From positions 1 to 22,115 of the forward strand of contig JAEWEQ010000044.1 in NCBI GenBank assembly GCA_023389315.1: a DNA stretch of 22,115 bases, in the 5' to 3' direction. Under the pieces are notes generated by a model. It was not told the DNA's origin, did no database searches, and saw only the letters and a list, made by a program, of their open reading frames with translations. Shown here in pieces: positions 1 through 7,655 of this stretch (the stretch's first letter is position 1; each line of letters opens with the position of its first letter). The stretch comes from Actinomycetes bacterium. Lineage in GTDB: Bacteria > Actinomycetota > Actinomycetes > Actinomycetales > Actinomycetaceae. The position numbers and the translations under genes were made by a program.

Positions 1-150
1 TGCACGAGGGCGGGCCAGGGCTGGCAGCGGCATTGGCAGCCGGCGGGCGAGGCGCGCGAGCAGTGCTACCGGCCCAGGCAGCTCGAGGGCGGGCGCGGGG
101 TTGGCGGGGAGAAACGCCGCGGGCAGCGAAAAGGCGCCCCGTTCGTACAC
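1..150 (-). CDS. Possible N-terminal part of an unidentified protein, cut by the window edge
   Basis: I do not recognise this protein. A GTG at 150-148 opens a frame of 50 codons that is still open at the left edge. It would begin MYERGAFSLPAAFLPANP and is rich in Ala, Pro, Leu and Arg. Support is indirect: third codon positions are mostly G or C, second positions give an amphipathic hydrophobic pattern, and the antisense frame has worse codon use. An SD-like AAAAGG lies six bases before the GTG. The SD and the start codon fall inside the hairpin at 129-162, which may simply be the terminator of the DUF3145 gene. In that case a downstream in-frame ATG or GTG would be the true start, or there is no gene here. 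The rest of the gene lies outside the window. Confidence 0.33.
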   Translation of the reverse strand, partial: MYERGAFSLPAAFLPANPAPALELPGPVALLARLARRLPMPLPALARPRA

Positions 151-162
151 AGGGCGCCTTTT
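129..162. terminator. Bidirectional intrinsic terminator after the DUF3145 gene
   Basis: The arms AAAAGGCGCCC (129-139) and GGGCGCCTTTT (152-162) are perfect reverse complements around a 12-base loop. On either strand the GC-rich stem is followed by four T residues. It starts 19 bases past the DUF3145 stop codon. It could end the DUF3145 transcript, or a plus-strand gene further left. Confidence 0.75.
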
Positions 163-180
163 GACTCGGTTCAGCCGGCG

Positions 181-681
181 CTAGCCCACGCGGTGCAGCC
201 AACGCACGGGAACGCCCTCGCCGGCATAGCGGAAGGCTTCCAACTCATCGTCCCACGCCTGCCCCATCGCCAGACGCAGCTTCGCGCGCAGGCCCGTCAG
301 GTCGTGGCTTTCCGCCATCGCTGCGCGCAGCCGATCTTCGGGGATCAGCATGTTGCCAGACACGTCCATAGGGGCGTGGAAGATCCCCAGGTCCGGAGTG
401 TGGCACCAGCGGCCCCCGTCGGAAGCCTGCACGCCTTCTTCCGTGACCTCGTAACGCAAGTGCTCCCAGCCGCGCATGCTGGAGGCAATGCGAGCTCCGG
501 TTCCCACCGGCCCCATCCAGGACAATTCGGTGCGCTTCATGCCGGGCGCTGCCGGCTGGTCAGTCCACTGTAGCTTCACGTCCTGGTTCAATACGGAAGC
601 CACGGACCACTCAATGTGGGCGCAAAGTGCCGGGGGTGTTGAGTGCACGAAAAGTACACCGCGGGTGATATTCCCAGTCAT
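181..681 (-). CDS. DUF3145 family protein
   Basis: This 166-residue protein matches DUF3145, a family found in Actinobacteria and without a known function. Recognition rests on the opening MTGNITRGVLFVHSTPPAL, the central LSWMGPVGTGARIASSMRGW and the closing AMGQAWDDELEAFRYAGEG, all as I remember them from family members of the same length. It has no signal peptide and no membrane segment, so it should be cytosolic. The start is well supported: AGGAGGC stands five bases before the ATG. It appears to be transcribed alone, because a terminator precedes it (794-833) and another follows (129-162). In Streptomyces I recall this family beside fatty-acid synthase genes, but nothing here shows such a link, so no function is assigned. 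Confidence 0.88.
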   Translation of the reverse strand: MTGNITRGVLFVHSTPPALCAHIEWSVASVLNQDVKLQWTDQPAAPGMKRTELSWMGPVGTGARIASSMRGWEHLRYEVTEEGVQASDGGRWCHTPDLGIFHAPMDVSGNMLIPEDRLRAAMAESHDLTGLRAKLRLAMGQAWDDELEAFRYAGEGVPVRWLHRVG

Positions 682-793
682 GTTAGCCTCCTGTCGGTTG
701 AGGTACGTCTTCCCCTACGACCTCAAACCCCGTGATGGAGCCTAAAACGCGACCGCACGCGGTGTGTTACTGCCATTGTGCCCTATGCGTGGC

Positions 794-833
794 AAAAATG
801 CACCCCTGGGTGGGAAAGTCCCGAACCCAGGGG
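794..833 (-). terminator. Intrinsic terminator of the proS-def operon
   Basis: CCCCTGGGT (803-811) and ACCCAGGGG (825-833) form a perfect 9-bp stem, and GGGA/TCCC can pair inside the loop. On the minus strand the stem is followed by TGCATTTTT, a five-T run (plus-strand A residues at 794-798). It starts 18 bases past the def stop, so it should end the proS-def message. The remaining bases to 681 must hold the DUF3145 promoter, but I see no convincing hexamers there. Confidence 0.8.
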
Positions 834-850
834 CGGCTAAATCGTCTCTG

Positions 851-1339
851 TCACATGAGGTCGCGCACTTGGCGCAGCGCCTTCTTACGGGTGGCGCGGT
901 CCAGGCGATCCAAGTACAGCATGCCTTCCAGGTGGTCGGTTTCGTGCTGCAGGCAACGCGCCATCAGCTCTTCACCTTCCACCACTACGGGCTTGCCGTC
1001 CACGTCGATGCCTTCCACCCGCGCGTACCAGGCGCGCTGGGTGGGGAACCACAGGCCGGGCACCGACAGGCAACCTTCGTCACCGTCTTGGTACTCGTCT
1101 TCGGACACTTCCACCAGGCGGGGGTTTAGGACGTAGCCGATCTCCCCGTCAATGTTCCACGAGAAAGCACGCAACCCCACGCCGATCTGGTTGGCTGCCA
1201 ACCCGGCGCGACCGTCCTCGTCAACATTTTCCAGCAAGTCGTCCACCAGGTTCCTCACCCGCTGGTCAATGTCGGTGATCCACTCGCACGGGGTGCGCAG
1301 CACCGGGTCACCGATCACGCGAATGTCACGCTGGGTCAT
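851..1339 (-). CDS. def: Peptide deformylase
   Basis: The enzyme removes the formyl group from the N-terminal formyl-methionine of new proteins at the ribosome exit, using a bound metal ion (usually Fe2+). All three family motifs are present: AGLAANQIG (45-53, with the active-site Gln51), EGCLS (88-92, metal ligand Cys90) and HETDH (132-136, ligands His132 and His136, catalytic Glu133). The 162-residue length fits the short actinobacterial type, and the GRAGLAANQ form of motif 1 is usual there. The ATG overlaps the proS stop as ATGA, so the two genes are translationally coupled. A T-rich terminator follows. Confidence 0.97.
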   Translation of the reverse strand: MTQRDIRVIGDPVLRTPCEWITDIDQRVRNLVDDLLENVDEDGRAGLAANQIGVGLRAFSWNIDGEIGYVLNPRLVEVSEDEYQDGDEGCLSVPGLWFPTQRAWYARVEGIDVDGKPVVVEGEELMARCLQHETDHLEGMLYLDRLDRATRKKALRQVRDLM

Positions 1340-3147
1340 CGCACTGCCTCTCGTTTCTCGGCCAACACGTTGCAGATATGCTCGATGGCTTCGCCCACCG
1401 GCAGGTCTTCGCGTTCCCCGGTGCGGCGATTACGTAGTTCCACTACCCCGTCGGCCAGGCCGCGTCCCACTACCAGCGAGTACGGCATGCCCAGTAGTTC
1501 CGCGTCCGCGAACTTCACGCCCGCTGACACTTTTACGCGGTCATCGAAGAGCACGTCGAAACCGGCATCCGCCACCGCTTTAGCGATCTGCCCGGCGATG
1601 TCGAACACTTCCTGGCCCTTACCGGTGGCGAGGACGTGCAGGTGGAAGGGGGCGACCACCATCGGCCAGGCCAGGCCCTTTTCATCAGAGGTGGTTTCCG
1701 CCAGTGCCGCCATCACGCGGGATACGCCAATTCCGTAGGACCCCATGGTGACAATCTGGGATTTACCGTTTTGGTCGAGCACGTTGAGTTCCAACGCGCG
1801 AGCGTATTTGCGGCCCAGTTGGAAAATGTGGCCGATTTCGATGCCGCGCGCCAGCTCCAGTGGTCCGGAACCGTCGGGAGCAGGGTCACCAGCCTTGATT
1901 TCGGCTGCCTCTACGGTGCCGTCGGCAGTGAAGTCGCGGCCCATCACCACATGGTAGGCGTGGTAGCCGTCCTTATTCCCACCGGTGATCCATTCGGTGC
2001 CCTCTACCACCCGCGGGTCTACCAGCAGGCGCACTGCGCCCTGGGGCTGACCGTCCTCGTCATAGGTGCGGTTGGGGGCGGAGGGGCCACACACCTGCGG
2101 ACCCAGGTAGCCGGCCACCAGTTCCGGATGCTGGGCCAGGTCCTCGGGGGACGCCAGTTCCACTTCCGCCGGTTCGAAGAAAGCTTCGAGGCGTTTCGGG
2201 TCGACTTCACGGTCACCGGGGATCGCCAGGTTCACCACTTCACGCTGCCCGTCGGGATGGGTGAGGGTCACTACGAAACTCTTCAGCATGTCGGCCGGCC
2301 CCCAGGGGCGGTCCGCGCGCGGGTAGTGCTGGTTGGAGAACTCCACCAGGGAGGCAATAGTGCTGGCCCCCGGGGTTTCGCGCAGTTCCATGGCTTCCAC
2401 ACCGGAAGCGTCGACCGCCTCGGGCGCGAGCGTGGTGACGGCTTCCGCGTTAGCGGTGTAGCCACCGGCGGAACGCACGAAGGTGTCCTCTCCGATCGCG
2501 CAAGGGTGGAGGAATTCTTCGGATCGCGACCCGCCCATCGCGCCGGACATGGCTTTGCAGATCACGTATTCCAGTCCCAGGCGAGTGAAGATCTTCTCAT
2601 ACGCCTTACGGTGCAGGTCGTAGGACTTGTCCAACCCGTCCTCGTTCAGGTCAAAGGAGTAGGAATCCTTCATCACGAACTCGCGGCCACGGATGATGCC
2701 GGCGCGGGGGCGGGCTTCGTCGCGGTACTTGGTTTGGATTTGGTACAGGGTCAGCGGCAGGTCCTTGTAGGAGGAGTACATGTCTTTGACCAGGAGGGTG
2801 AACATTTCCTCGTGGGTGGGTGCCAGCAGGTAGTCCCCGTCTTTGCGGTCCTTGAGTTTGAACAAGGTGGGCCCGTATTCGCTCCACCGGTTGGTGCGCT
2901 GGTACGGGTCGGCGGGCAGGAGCGCTGGGAAGTGGACTTCCTGGCCTCCGATGGCTTCCATTTCTTCGCGCACGATTTGTTCGATGCGGCGCAGTACTTG
3001 CAGGCCCAGCGGCAGCCAGGTGTAGATGCCGGGCGCGGCGCGGCGAATGTAGCCGGCACGCACCAGCAGTTTGTGGCTGGCGACTTCAGCGTCAGCGGGG
3101 TCTTCACGCAAGGTGCGGACGAAAAATTCAGACATGTTTTTTAACAC
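1336..3147 (-). CDS. proS: Prolyl-tRNA synthetase, bacterial type with insertion domain
   Basis: This class II aminoacyl-tRNA synthetase charges tRNA-Pro. The N-terminal part carries HKLLVRAGYIRRAAPGIYTW and the TNRW segment near 85. Motif 2 follows as YRDEARPRAGIIRGREF near 140-160. A long insertion, beginning after SGAMGGSRSEEF, corresponds to the INS editing domain that removes mischarged alanine. Motif 3 is SYGIGVSRVMAALAE, and the C-terminal anticodon-binding domain ends the protein. The 603-residue length is normal for this type. The GTG start at 3147 gives MLKNMSEFF, which lines up with the MITRMSELF opening I recall for the mycobacterial enzyme; the ATG at 3135 is the alternative. Downstream def overlaps by four bases. 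Confidence 0.97.
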   Translation of the reverse strand: MLKNMSEFFVRTLREDPADAEVASHKLLVRAGYIRRAAPGIYTWLPLGLQVLRRIEQIVREEMEAIGGQEVHFPALLPADPYQRTNRWSEYGPTLFKLKDRKDGDYLLAPTHEEMFTLLVKDMYSSYKDLPLTLYQIQTKYRDEARPRAGIIRGREFVMKDSYSFDLNEDGLDKSYDLHRKAYEKIFTRLGLEYVICKAMSGAMGGSRSEEFLHPCAIGEDTFVRSAGGYTANAEAVTTLAPEAVDASGVEAMELRETPGASTIASLVEFSNQHYPRADRPWGPADMLKSFVVTLTHPDGQREVVNLAIPGDREVDPKRLEAFFEPAEVELASPEDLAQHPELVAGYLGPQVCGPSAPNRTYDEDGQPQGAVRLLVDPRVVEGTEWITGGNKDGYHAYHVVMGRDFTADGTVEAAEIKAGDPAPDGSGPLELARGIEIGHIFQLGRKYARALELNVLDQNGKSQIVTMGSYGIGVSRVMAALAETTSDEKGLAWPMVVAPFHLHVLATGKGQEVFDIAGQIAKAVADAGFDVLFDDRVKVSAGVKFADAELLGMPYSLVVGRGLADGVVELRNRRTGEREDLPVGEAIEHICNVLAEKREAVR

Positions 3148-3156
3148 GTCTCTTAG

Positions 3157-3184
3157 CCTATATGGTTGGGCGTTTAAGTGGAAA
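3157..3184 (-). promoter_or_regulatory. Candidate proS promoter
   Basis: On the minus strand TTTCCA (3184-3179) and TATAGG (3162-3157) are 16 bases apart. The GTG of proS begins nine bases after TATAGG. A transcript starting at the usual distance would have almost no leader, which is common in actinobacteria. The -35 match is weak and the call rests on position and spacing. Confidence 0.35.
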
Positions 3185-3196
3185 CCCCGCGGGTTT
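3182..3196 (-). terminator. Short hairpin in the ispG-proS gap
   Basis: AAACCC and GGGTTT pair around a CGC loop, 133 bases past the ispG stop. The stem is only six pairs and the T run is three bases, so it is a weak terminator at best. The rest of the 181-base gap (3148-3328) holds a copy of the recurrent CGAGGACGGTC motif at 3204-3214, and I see no gene in it. Confidence 0.35.
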
Positions 3197-3328
3197 TAAT
3201 GGGCGAGGACGGTCAGCGCGGTTGGTCAGGTCGGGCGCAGTTGGCGGCGGGACGCAATGCCAGGGGCGTTGACCCACGGGGCGCGGGGCAGCCGGCACTA
3301 CCGTTGCCCGCTCAGGGCACCGTCGACG

Positions 3329-4477
3329 TCAGGCAATAACGTCGACCGAGCCGGAGCCTTCTTCCAACCCCATTTGTTCCGCCACTGCTTGGGCGTGACG
3401 GATCAAGGTCTCCACGATCTGGTCTTCGGGCACCGTCTCCACCACTTTTCCCTTAATGAAGATCTGCCCCTTACCGTTACCCGAAGCCACCCCCAGGTCA
3501 GCTTCGCGAGCCTCACCGGGACCGTTCACCACGCAACCCATCACCGCTACGCGCAGCGGGACCGTCACGTCTTTCAACCCTTCGGTCACTTCATTGGCCA
3601 GGGTGTAGACATCCACCTGGGCGCGCCCACAAGACGGGCAGGACACGATCTCTAAGGTGCGTTCGCGCAACCCCAGGGACTGGAGGATTTCAATACCGAC
3701 CTTCACTTCTTCCACCGGCGGGGCCGACAGGGACACGCGGATGGTGTCACCAATACCTTGGCGCAGTAGCGCGCCAAAAGCGGTGGCGGACTTAATGGTG
3801 CCTTGGAACTGCGGGCCCGCTTCAGTCACCCCCAGGTGCAGGGGCCAGTCACCGTTTTCAGCCAAAATCTCGTAGGCGCGGATCATCACCACCGGGTCGT
3901 GGTGCTTCACCGAAATCTTGAAGTCGTGGAAGTCGTGTTCTTCGAACAGCGAAGCCTCCCACATGGCTGACTCTGCCAGCGCCTCGGGAGTGGCTTTGCC
4001 GTATTTCTTCAGCAACCGCGGGTCCAGGGAACCGGCGTTAACGCCGATGCGTAGCGACACCCCATGGTCGGAAGCGGCCTTAGTAATGTCTTTCACCTGG
4101 TCATCGAACTTGCGGATGTTGCCCGGATTTACGCGCACCGCGGCGCACCCGCCCTCGATGGCGGCAAACACGTAGCGCGGTTGGAAGTGAATGTCGGCGA
4201 TCACCGGGATGGTGGATTTCTTCGCAATGATCGGCAAGGCTTCCGCGTCGTCAGCCGACGGGCATGCCACCCGCACGATGTCACACCCGGCGGCGGTGAG
4301 TTCAGCGATCTGCTGCAAGGTGGCGCCAATGTCGGTGGTTTTGGTGGTGGTCATGGACTGCACCGAGATGGGTGAGCCGCCCCCCACGGGGACCGGGCCT
4401 ACGTGGATGAGACGAGTTTTCTTGCGCGGGAACGGAGCGGTTTTAACCGAGGGCATTCCCAATCCAACTGCAGTCAC
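3329..4477 (-). CDS. ispG: 4-hydroxy-3-methylbut-2-en-1-yl diphosphate synthase
   Basis: IspG (GcpE) is the sixth enzyme of the MEP isoprenoid pathway. It converts 2-C-methyl-D-erythritol 2,4-cyclodiphosphate to HMBPP with a [4Fe-4S] cluster. The N-terminal TIM-barrel half holds VGPVPVGGGSPISVQSM (26-42), ADIHF (94-98) and RVNPGN (115-120). The C-terminal half holds the cluster cysteines, SCPSC (Cys280, Cys283) and GCVVNGPGE (Cys315, Glu322). The 382-residue length is typical of the single-insert bacterial form. The start is GTG at 4477, preceded at some distance by GGAG; the in-frame ATG eight codons in is an alternative. It lies 66 bases after rseP, close enough for co-transcription. Confidence 0.97.
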   Translation of the reverse strand: MTAVGLGMPSVKTAPFPRKKTRLIHVGPVPVGGGSPISVQSMTTTKTTDIGATLQQIAELTAAGCDIVRVACPSADDAEALPIIAKKSTIPVIADIHFQPRYVFAAIEGGCAAVRVNPGNIRKFDDQVKDITKAASDHGVSLRIGVNAGSLDPRLLKKYGKATPEALAESAMWEASLFEEHDFHDFKISVKHHDPVVMIRAYEILAENGDWPLHLGVTEAGPQFQGTIKSATAFGALLRQGIGDTIRVSLSAPPVEEVKVGIEILQSLGLRERTLEIVSCPSCGRAQVDVYTLANEVTEGLKDVTVPLRVAVMGCVVNGPGEAREADLGVASGNGKGQIFIKGKVVETVPEDQIVETLIRHAQAVAEQMGLEEGSGSVDVIA

Positions 4478-4543
4478 CTTGAGATCATCTCCAAAACTTT
4501 ATTCGCGCCGTAGTGGCGGTGTCCGAATACCAAAGTATCACGC

Positions 4544-5785
4544 TCACATTAAATGAATCGGATTAATAATATCGGCCATAATCAACACCACTGTCATCCC
4601 TATCAAAGCCAAACTCACCGCGTAGGTTAGCGGCACCAGGCGCGCGGTATCTGCAGCCCCGGGGTCGGCCTCTCCTCGCACCCGGTGGTAGGTGCGTCGC
4701 AAGCCTTCCCACAGGGCACCGGCGACGTGCCCGCCGTCCAGCGGGGGCAGCGGAATCAGGTTGAACACGAATAACGCCATGTTCAAAGATGCCCACATGG
4801 CCAGCAGCATGGTGGCGCGGTCGAGCAGCGACACGCCCTCGCCCTCGGAACTAACCTCCCCCGCTAGGCGCCCCACGCCCACCACTGATAGCACCGAGTT
4901 CGGGTCGCGCGGTTGGCCAGTGATCATCGTTTCCGCGGTGTCCCACACGGCTTTAGGCAACGCGAAAATGATCTTCGCGGTCCCGGCGAAAGTATCCCAG
5001 GTGGCGGTGGCGACTTCACCGGGTCCGCCGCGGTGGCGTTGCAGTTGGGAGATGATACCAACCTTGTAGGCACCGTCCACCTGCACGGGGGTGATCTCTA
5101 GGGTGGTTTCTTTCCCGGCGCGCTCCACCGTGATGGGGGTGGCCGCTCCCCCACTTTCACTGATGGCGGCGGTCACTTCACTCCACTTTTCCACCGGCTG
5201 CCCGTTGAAAGCCACGATTTTGTCCCCCGCTTGCAGCCCCGCTTCTGCTGCCGGGGTGCGCTGCGCATCGCCCGTACACTGCCCGTCAGCGCTGAAACAC
5301 TGCGGCACGTTTTCCAAGGTGGTTGACGGCGCGGTGATGCCCAGGCCCATGATGATGAGGGCGAACAGGACGACCGACATTGCTAGGTTCACTAGCGGGC
5401 CACCGAGCATGACGGTGAGTTTCTTCGGCACGCTGAGCCGGTAGAAGGCCTGGTGCTCACGCCCGGCGGGGAGTTCTTCGGCGCTGGCTTGCCGGGCTTC
5501 TTCAGCGAGCGTGGGTTTGCCATCGGATTTGGTGGTGGCCACTCCATCGGGCGCGGGGCGGAACATGCCGGCTAGGCGCACGTAGCCACCCAGCAGGATC
5601 CATTTGATGCCGTATTCGGTTTCCCCCACTTGTTTGGACCACATGGTGGGGCCAAATCCCACCATGTATTGCGGCACGTACACGCCGAATCTCTTCGCCG
5701 GGATCATGTGGCCGAGTTCGTGTAAGGCCACGGAAATAATGATGGCGACCACCATTATCAGGATTCCCACTAGGTAGCTGAACAT
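4544..5785 (-). CDS. rseP: Site-2 intramembrane zinc protease (RseP/Rip1 family, M50)
   Basis: This membrane metalloprotease cuts substrate helices within the membrane. In actinobacteria the family (Rip1 in mycobacteria) releases anti-sigma factors and other signals. An N-terminal membrane helix contains HELGH (22-26), supplying the zinc-binding histidines and the catalytic Glu. The third ligand is Asp350 in NLIPLPPLDGGH, on the penultimate membrane segment, and a last membrane helix (about 385-405) follows. Between them lies one PDZ domain, around 150-245, with the AGLQAGDKIVAFNGQPV core. At 413 residues it is of normal single-PDZ length. The ATG at 5785 has GAGGAGG seven bases upstream. Its place between dxr and ispG is a conserved actinobacterial arrangement and does not prove a role in isoprenoid synthesis. 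Confidence 0.96.
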   Translation of the reverse strand: MFSYLVGILIMVVAIIISVALHELGHMIPAKRFGVYVPQYMVGFGPTMWSKQVGETEYGIKWILLGGYVRLAGMFRPAPDGVATTKSDGKPTLAEEARQASAEELPAGREHQAFYRLSVPKKLTVMLGGPLVNLAMSVVLFALIIMGLGITAPSTTLENVPQCFSADGQCTGDAQRTPAAEAGLQAGDKIVAFNGQPVEKWSEVTAAISESGGAATPITVERAGKETTLEITPVQVDGAYKVGIISQLQRHRGGPGEVATATWDTFAGTAKIIFALPKAVWDTAETMITGQPRDPNSVLSVVGVGRLAGEVSSEGEGVSLLDRATMLLAMWASLNMALFVFNLIPLPPLDGGHVAGALWEGLRRTYHRVRGEADPGAADTARLVPLTYAVSLALIGMTVVLIMADIINPIHLM

Positions 5786-5880
5786 CGTTTCGCCTCCTCA
5801 ACCCTCCATGTTAGTGCGTGCGGGTCGGGATTCACATAACGAGGACGGTCACGCCGCTGGCAACCATGCACCGCCGGCAG

Positions 5881-7083
5881 TTAGGCGATTAGTTCCTCGG
5901 TGCGGGCCTGCGCCCAGTCCTGCACCGCGAGGATGGCTTCCAAGTCAGGGTCGGCTACGCCCTCGTGATCGGAAACCACCTGCGCCACGGTGTCAACGAT
6001 CTGCAAGTATCCCAGCTCGCCGCGCAAGAACGCGTCCACGCACACTTCGTTGGCGCGGTTCATGACCGCCGGGTGGGTGGGCGAGGTTTCCATCGCTTGG
6101 CGTGCCAGGTGGATCGCGGGGAAGGTTTCGTGGTCCACCGGTTCGAACTCCCACGCCACCGCCTGGTCCCAACGACACGGCGCCTCGATGTCGGCCCACC
6201 GGTGCGGCCAAGACATCGCCAGGGCGATCGGCAGGTGCATGTCGGGTGGGGAGGCTTGCGCGATGGTGGCTCCGTCTTGGAACTCCACCATGGAATGCAC
6301 GATTGACTGGGGGTGCACCACGGCGTCAATGCGGGCCGGTTCAACGTCGAACAGCACCCACGCTTCGATTAGCTCCAGGGCCTTATTCATCAAGGTGGAG
6401 GAGTTAATCGTCACCACCGGACCCATCGACCAGGTGGGGTGTTTCAATGCTTGAGCGGCCGTGACCTGCTCTAAGTCAGCGCGAGTGCGACCGCGGAACG
6501 GCCCACCGGAAGCGGTGAGGATTAGGCGCGAAACTTCACTAAAACCCGTCACTTTCGGTGAGGTTAGTCCCCGTTCGTGGCGCCCCGATGCCAAGCACTG
6601 GGCGATGGCTGAGTGTTCTGAATCCACCGGGGTGAGTTGTCCGGGGCGCACGCACGCGGCGCGCACTACAGGCGCCCCCACCACCAGGGATTCTTTGTTC
6701 GCCAGGGCCAACTGGGAGCCGGTTTGCAGCGCCACCAGGGTGGGTTCTAACCCCACTCCCCCGTTGATGCCGTTTAGGACCACCCCGTCCTCGCCGGCGC
6801 GAGCGGCTGCTTCTTTCAGGGCGCTGGGCCCGATACCTACCTCAATGTGGGTGAGGCCGCGCTGCGTGAGGGCGCTGCGGACTTCGTCAGCATCGGCGTG
6901 GGCGAAAGCTAAAAACGCGGGGCGGAAGCGTTCGGCTTGTTCTAAAGCCAACTGCAGGTTAGCGCCACCGGAGGCAAGTGCCACAACTTCCACTTCGCCG
7001 GGGTGCTGGGCGACGATGTCCAGGGCTTGGGTGCCGATGGACCCGGTGGCTCCCAGTAACGACAGTTTCCGCAAGGCGGTCAC
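5881..7083 (-). CDS. dxr: 1-deoxy-D-xylulose 5-phosphate reductoisomerase
   Basis: Dxr (IspC) catalyses the committed step of the MEP pathway, rearranging and reducing DXP to methylerythritol phosphate with NADPH. The NADPH-binding motif is GATGSIG (11-17). LANKESL (127-133) and PVDSEH (152-157) follow, with metal ligands Asp154 and Glu156; the third ligand is Glu237 in NKALE. LTASGGPF (189-196) and VVHPQSIVHSMVEF (255-268) are the substrate-side motifs. The length of 400 residues is normal. The GTG start overlaps the stop of the DivIVA-repeat gene as GTGA, so it is the last gene of the cdsA-rlmN-DivIVA-dxr run. A 95-base gap separates it from rseP, with a CGAGGACGGTC copy at 5840-5850 and an imperfect GC-rich dyad but no clear terminator. 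Confidence 0.97.
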   Translation of the reverse strand: MTALRKLSLLGATGSIGTQALDIVAQHPGEVEVVALASGGANLQLALEQAERFRPAFLAFAHADADEVRSALTQRGLTHIEVGIGPSALKEAAARAGEDGVVLNGINGGVGLEPTLVALQTGSQLALANKESLVVGAPVVRAACVRPGQLTPVDSEHSAIAQCLASGRHERGLTSPKVTGFSEVSRLILTASGGPFRGRTRADLEQVTAAQALKHPTWSMGPVVTINSSTLMNKALELIEAWVLFDVEPARIDAVVHPQSIVHSMVEFQDGATIAQASPPDMHLPIALAMSWPHRWADIEAPCRWDQAVAWEFEPVDHETFPAIHLARQAMETSPTHPAVMNRANEVCVDAFLRGELGYLQIVDTVAQVVSDHEGVADPDLEAILAVQDWAQARTEELIA

Positions 7084-7655
7084 TCCACTGCTAGGAGGAT
7101 TTCAATCACGCGCGACAGGTAGGCATCCACGGTGCCTTCATGGTAAGCGGCATCGCCCTTGGCGGTGCGGAAAGCCAGGTTGCGTACTTCATCCACGCGC
7201 AGATTTTCTTCGTCGTCAAAGAAACGCGCTAAGCGGTCCATGAACGCATCCACGTCGCTGGCGCGATAACCGAACCGCCCTTTAGCGGGGTGAGCAAAGC
7301 GCTCCCCTTCGGGGCGAATGAGACGCGGGTAGAGGGTGGTGGCGCGGTCAGCGACGTGATCGAGCCAGGCTTGTTCACCGTTGACGGCGACGTGGTCGGC
7401 ACGGTCGCGGCTGAGGAAGGCCGATTCTAGCCGGTCGAGGGCGGCGTCCACCGCTACCGGGTCGTAGCCGCCGCGTTTGAGGGCGAACATGGCTTTGTGC
7501 ACGGTGGCGGAAGAAAATTCCGAGGCCGGTATCCCACCTTCGTAGGCATCGCGCGCCGCTTGCAAGAAGTCCTCTACGTCCTCGGGACGGTAGCCTTTTT
7601 CATAGAACCGGACGCGGGGAAACATTGGCTCTGCCGCCAGGTGAGGCTCATTCAT
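7080..7655 (-). CDS. DivIVA-domain repeat protein
   Basis: This 191-residue cytosolic protein is made of repeats of the short DivIVA N-terminal motif, in which an aromatic-Gly/Tyr turn precedes a helix of the form DVDxFL. Four copies are visible: GYRPEDVEDFL (21-31), GYDPVAVDAALDRL (63-76), GYRASDVDAFMDRL (129-142) and AYHEGTVDAYLSRV (170-183). The third and fourth lie 107-108 residues after the first and second, so the protein looks like a duplicated two-motif unit. It lacks the long C-terminal coiled coil of true DivIVA/Wag31. I recall such proteins between rlmN and dxr in other actinobacteria; the function is unknown, and a membrane-curvature or cell-pole link is inference only. The ATG has GGAGG nine bases upstream. 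The gene overlaps rlmN by eight bases and dxr by four. Confidence 0.87.
   Translation of the reverse strand: MNEPHLAAEPMFPRVRFYEKGYRPEDVEDFLQAARDAYEGGIPASEFSSATVHKAMFALKRGGYDPVAVDAALDRLESAFLSRDRADHVAVNGEQAWLDHVADRATTLYPRLIRPEGERFAHPAKGRFGYRASDVDAFMDRLARFFDDEENLRVDEVRNLAFRTAKGDAAYHEGTVDAYLSRVIEILLAVE

Noticed and set aside
1636..3144. A 502-codon open frame on the plus strand opposite proS
   Set aside because: It mirrors proS codons in high-GC DNA, has no family resemblance, and proS is certain on the other strand.
3148..3328. T-box or other riboswitch before proS
   Set aside because: The gap is short, the likely promoter is next to the start codon, and no T-box core or long structured leader is visible.
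3329..7083. dxr-rseP-ispG as a new functional cluster linking proteolysis and isoprenoids
   Set aside because: The order is an established actinobacterial arrangement and adjacency alone does not show a shared function.
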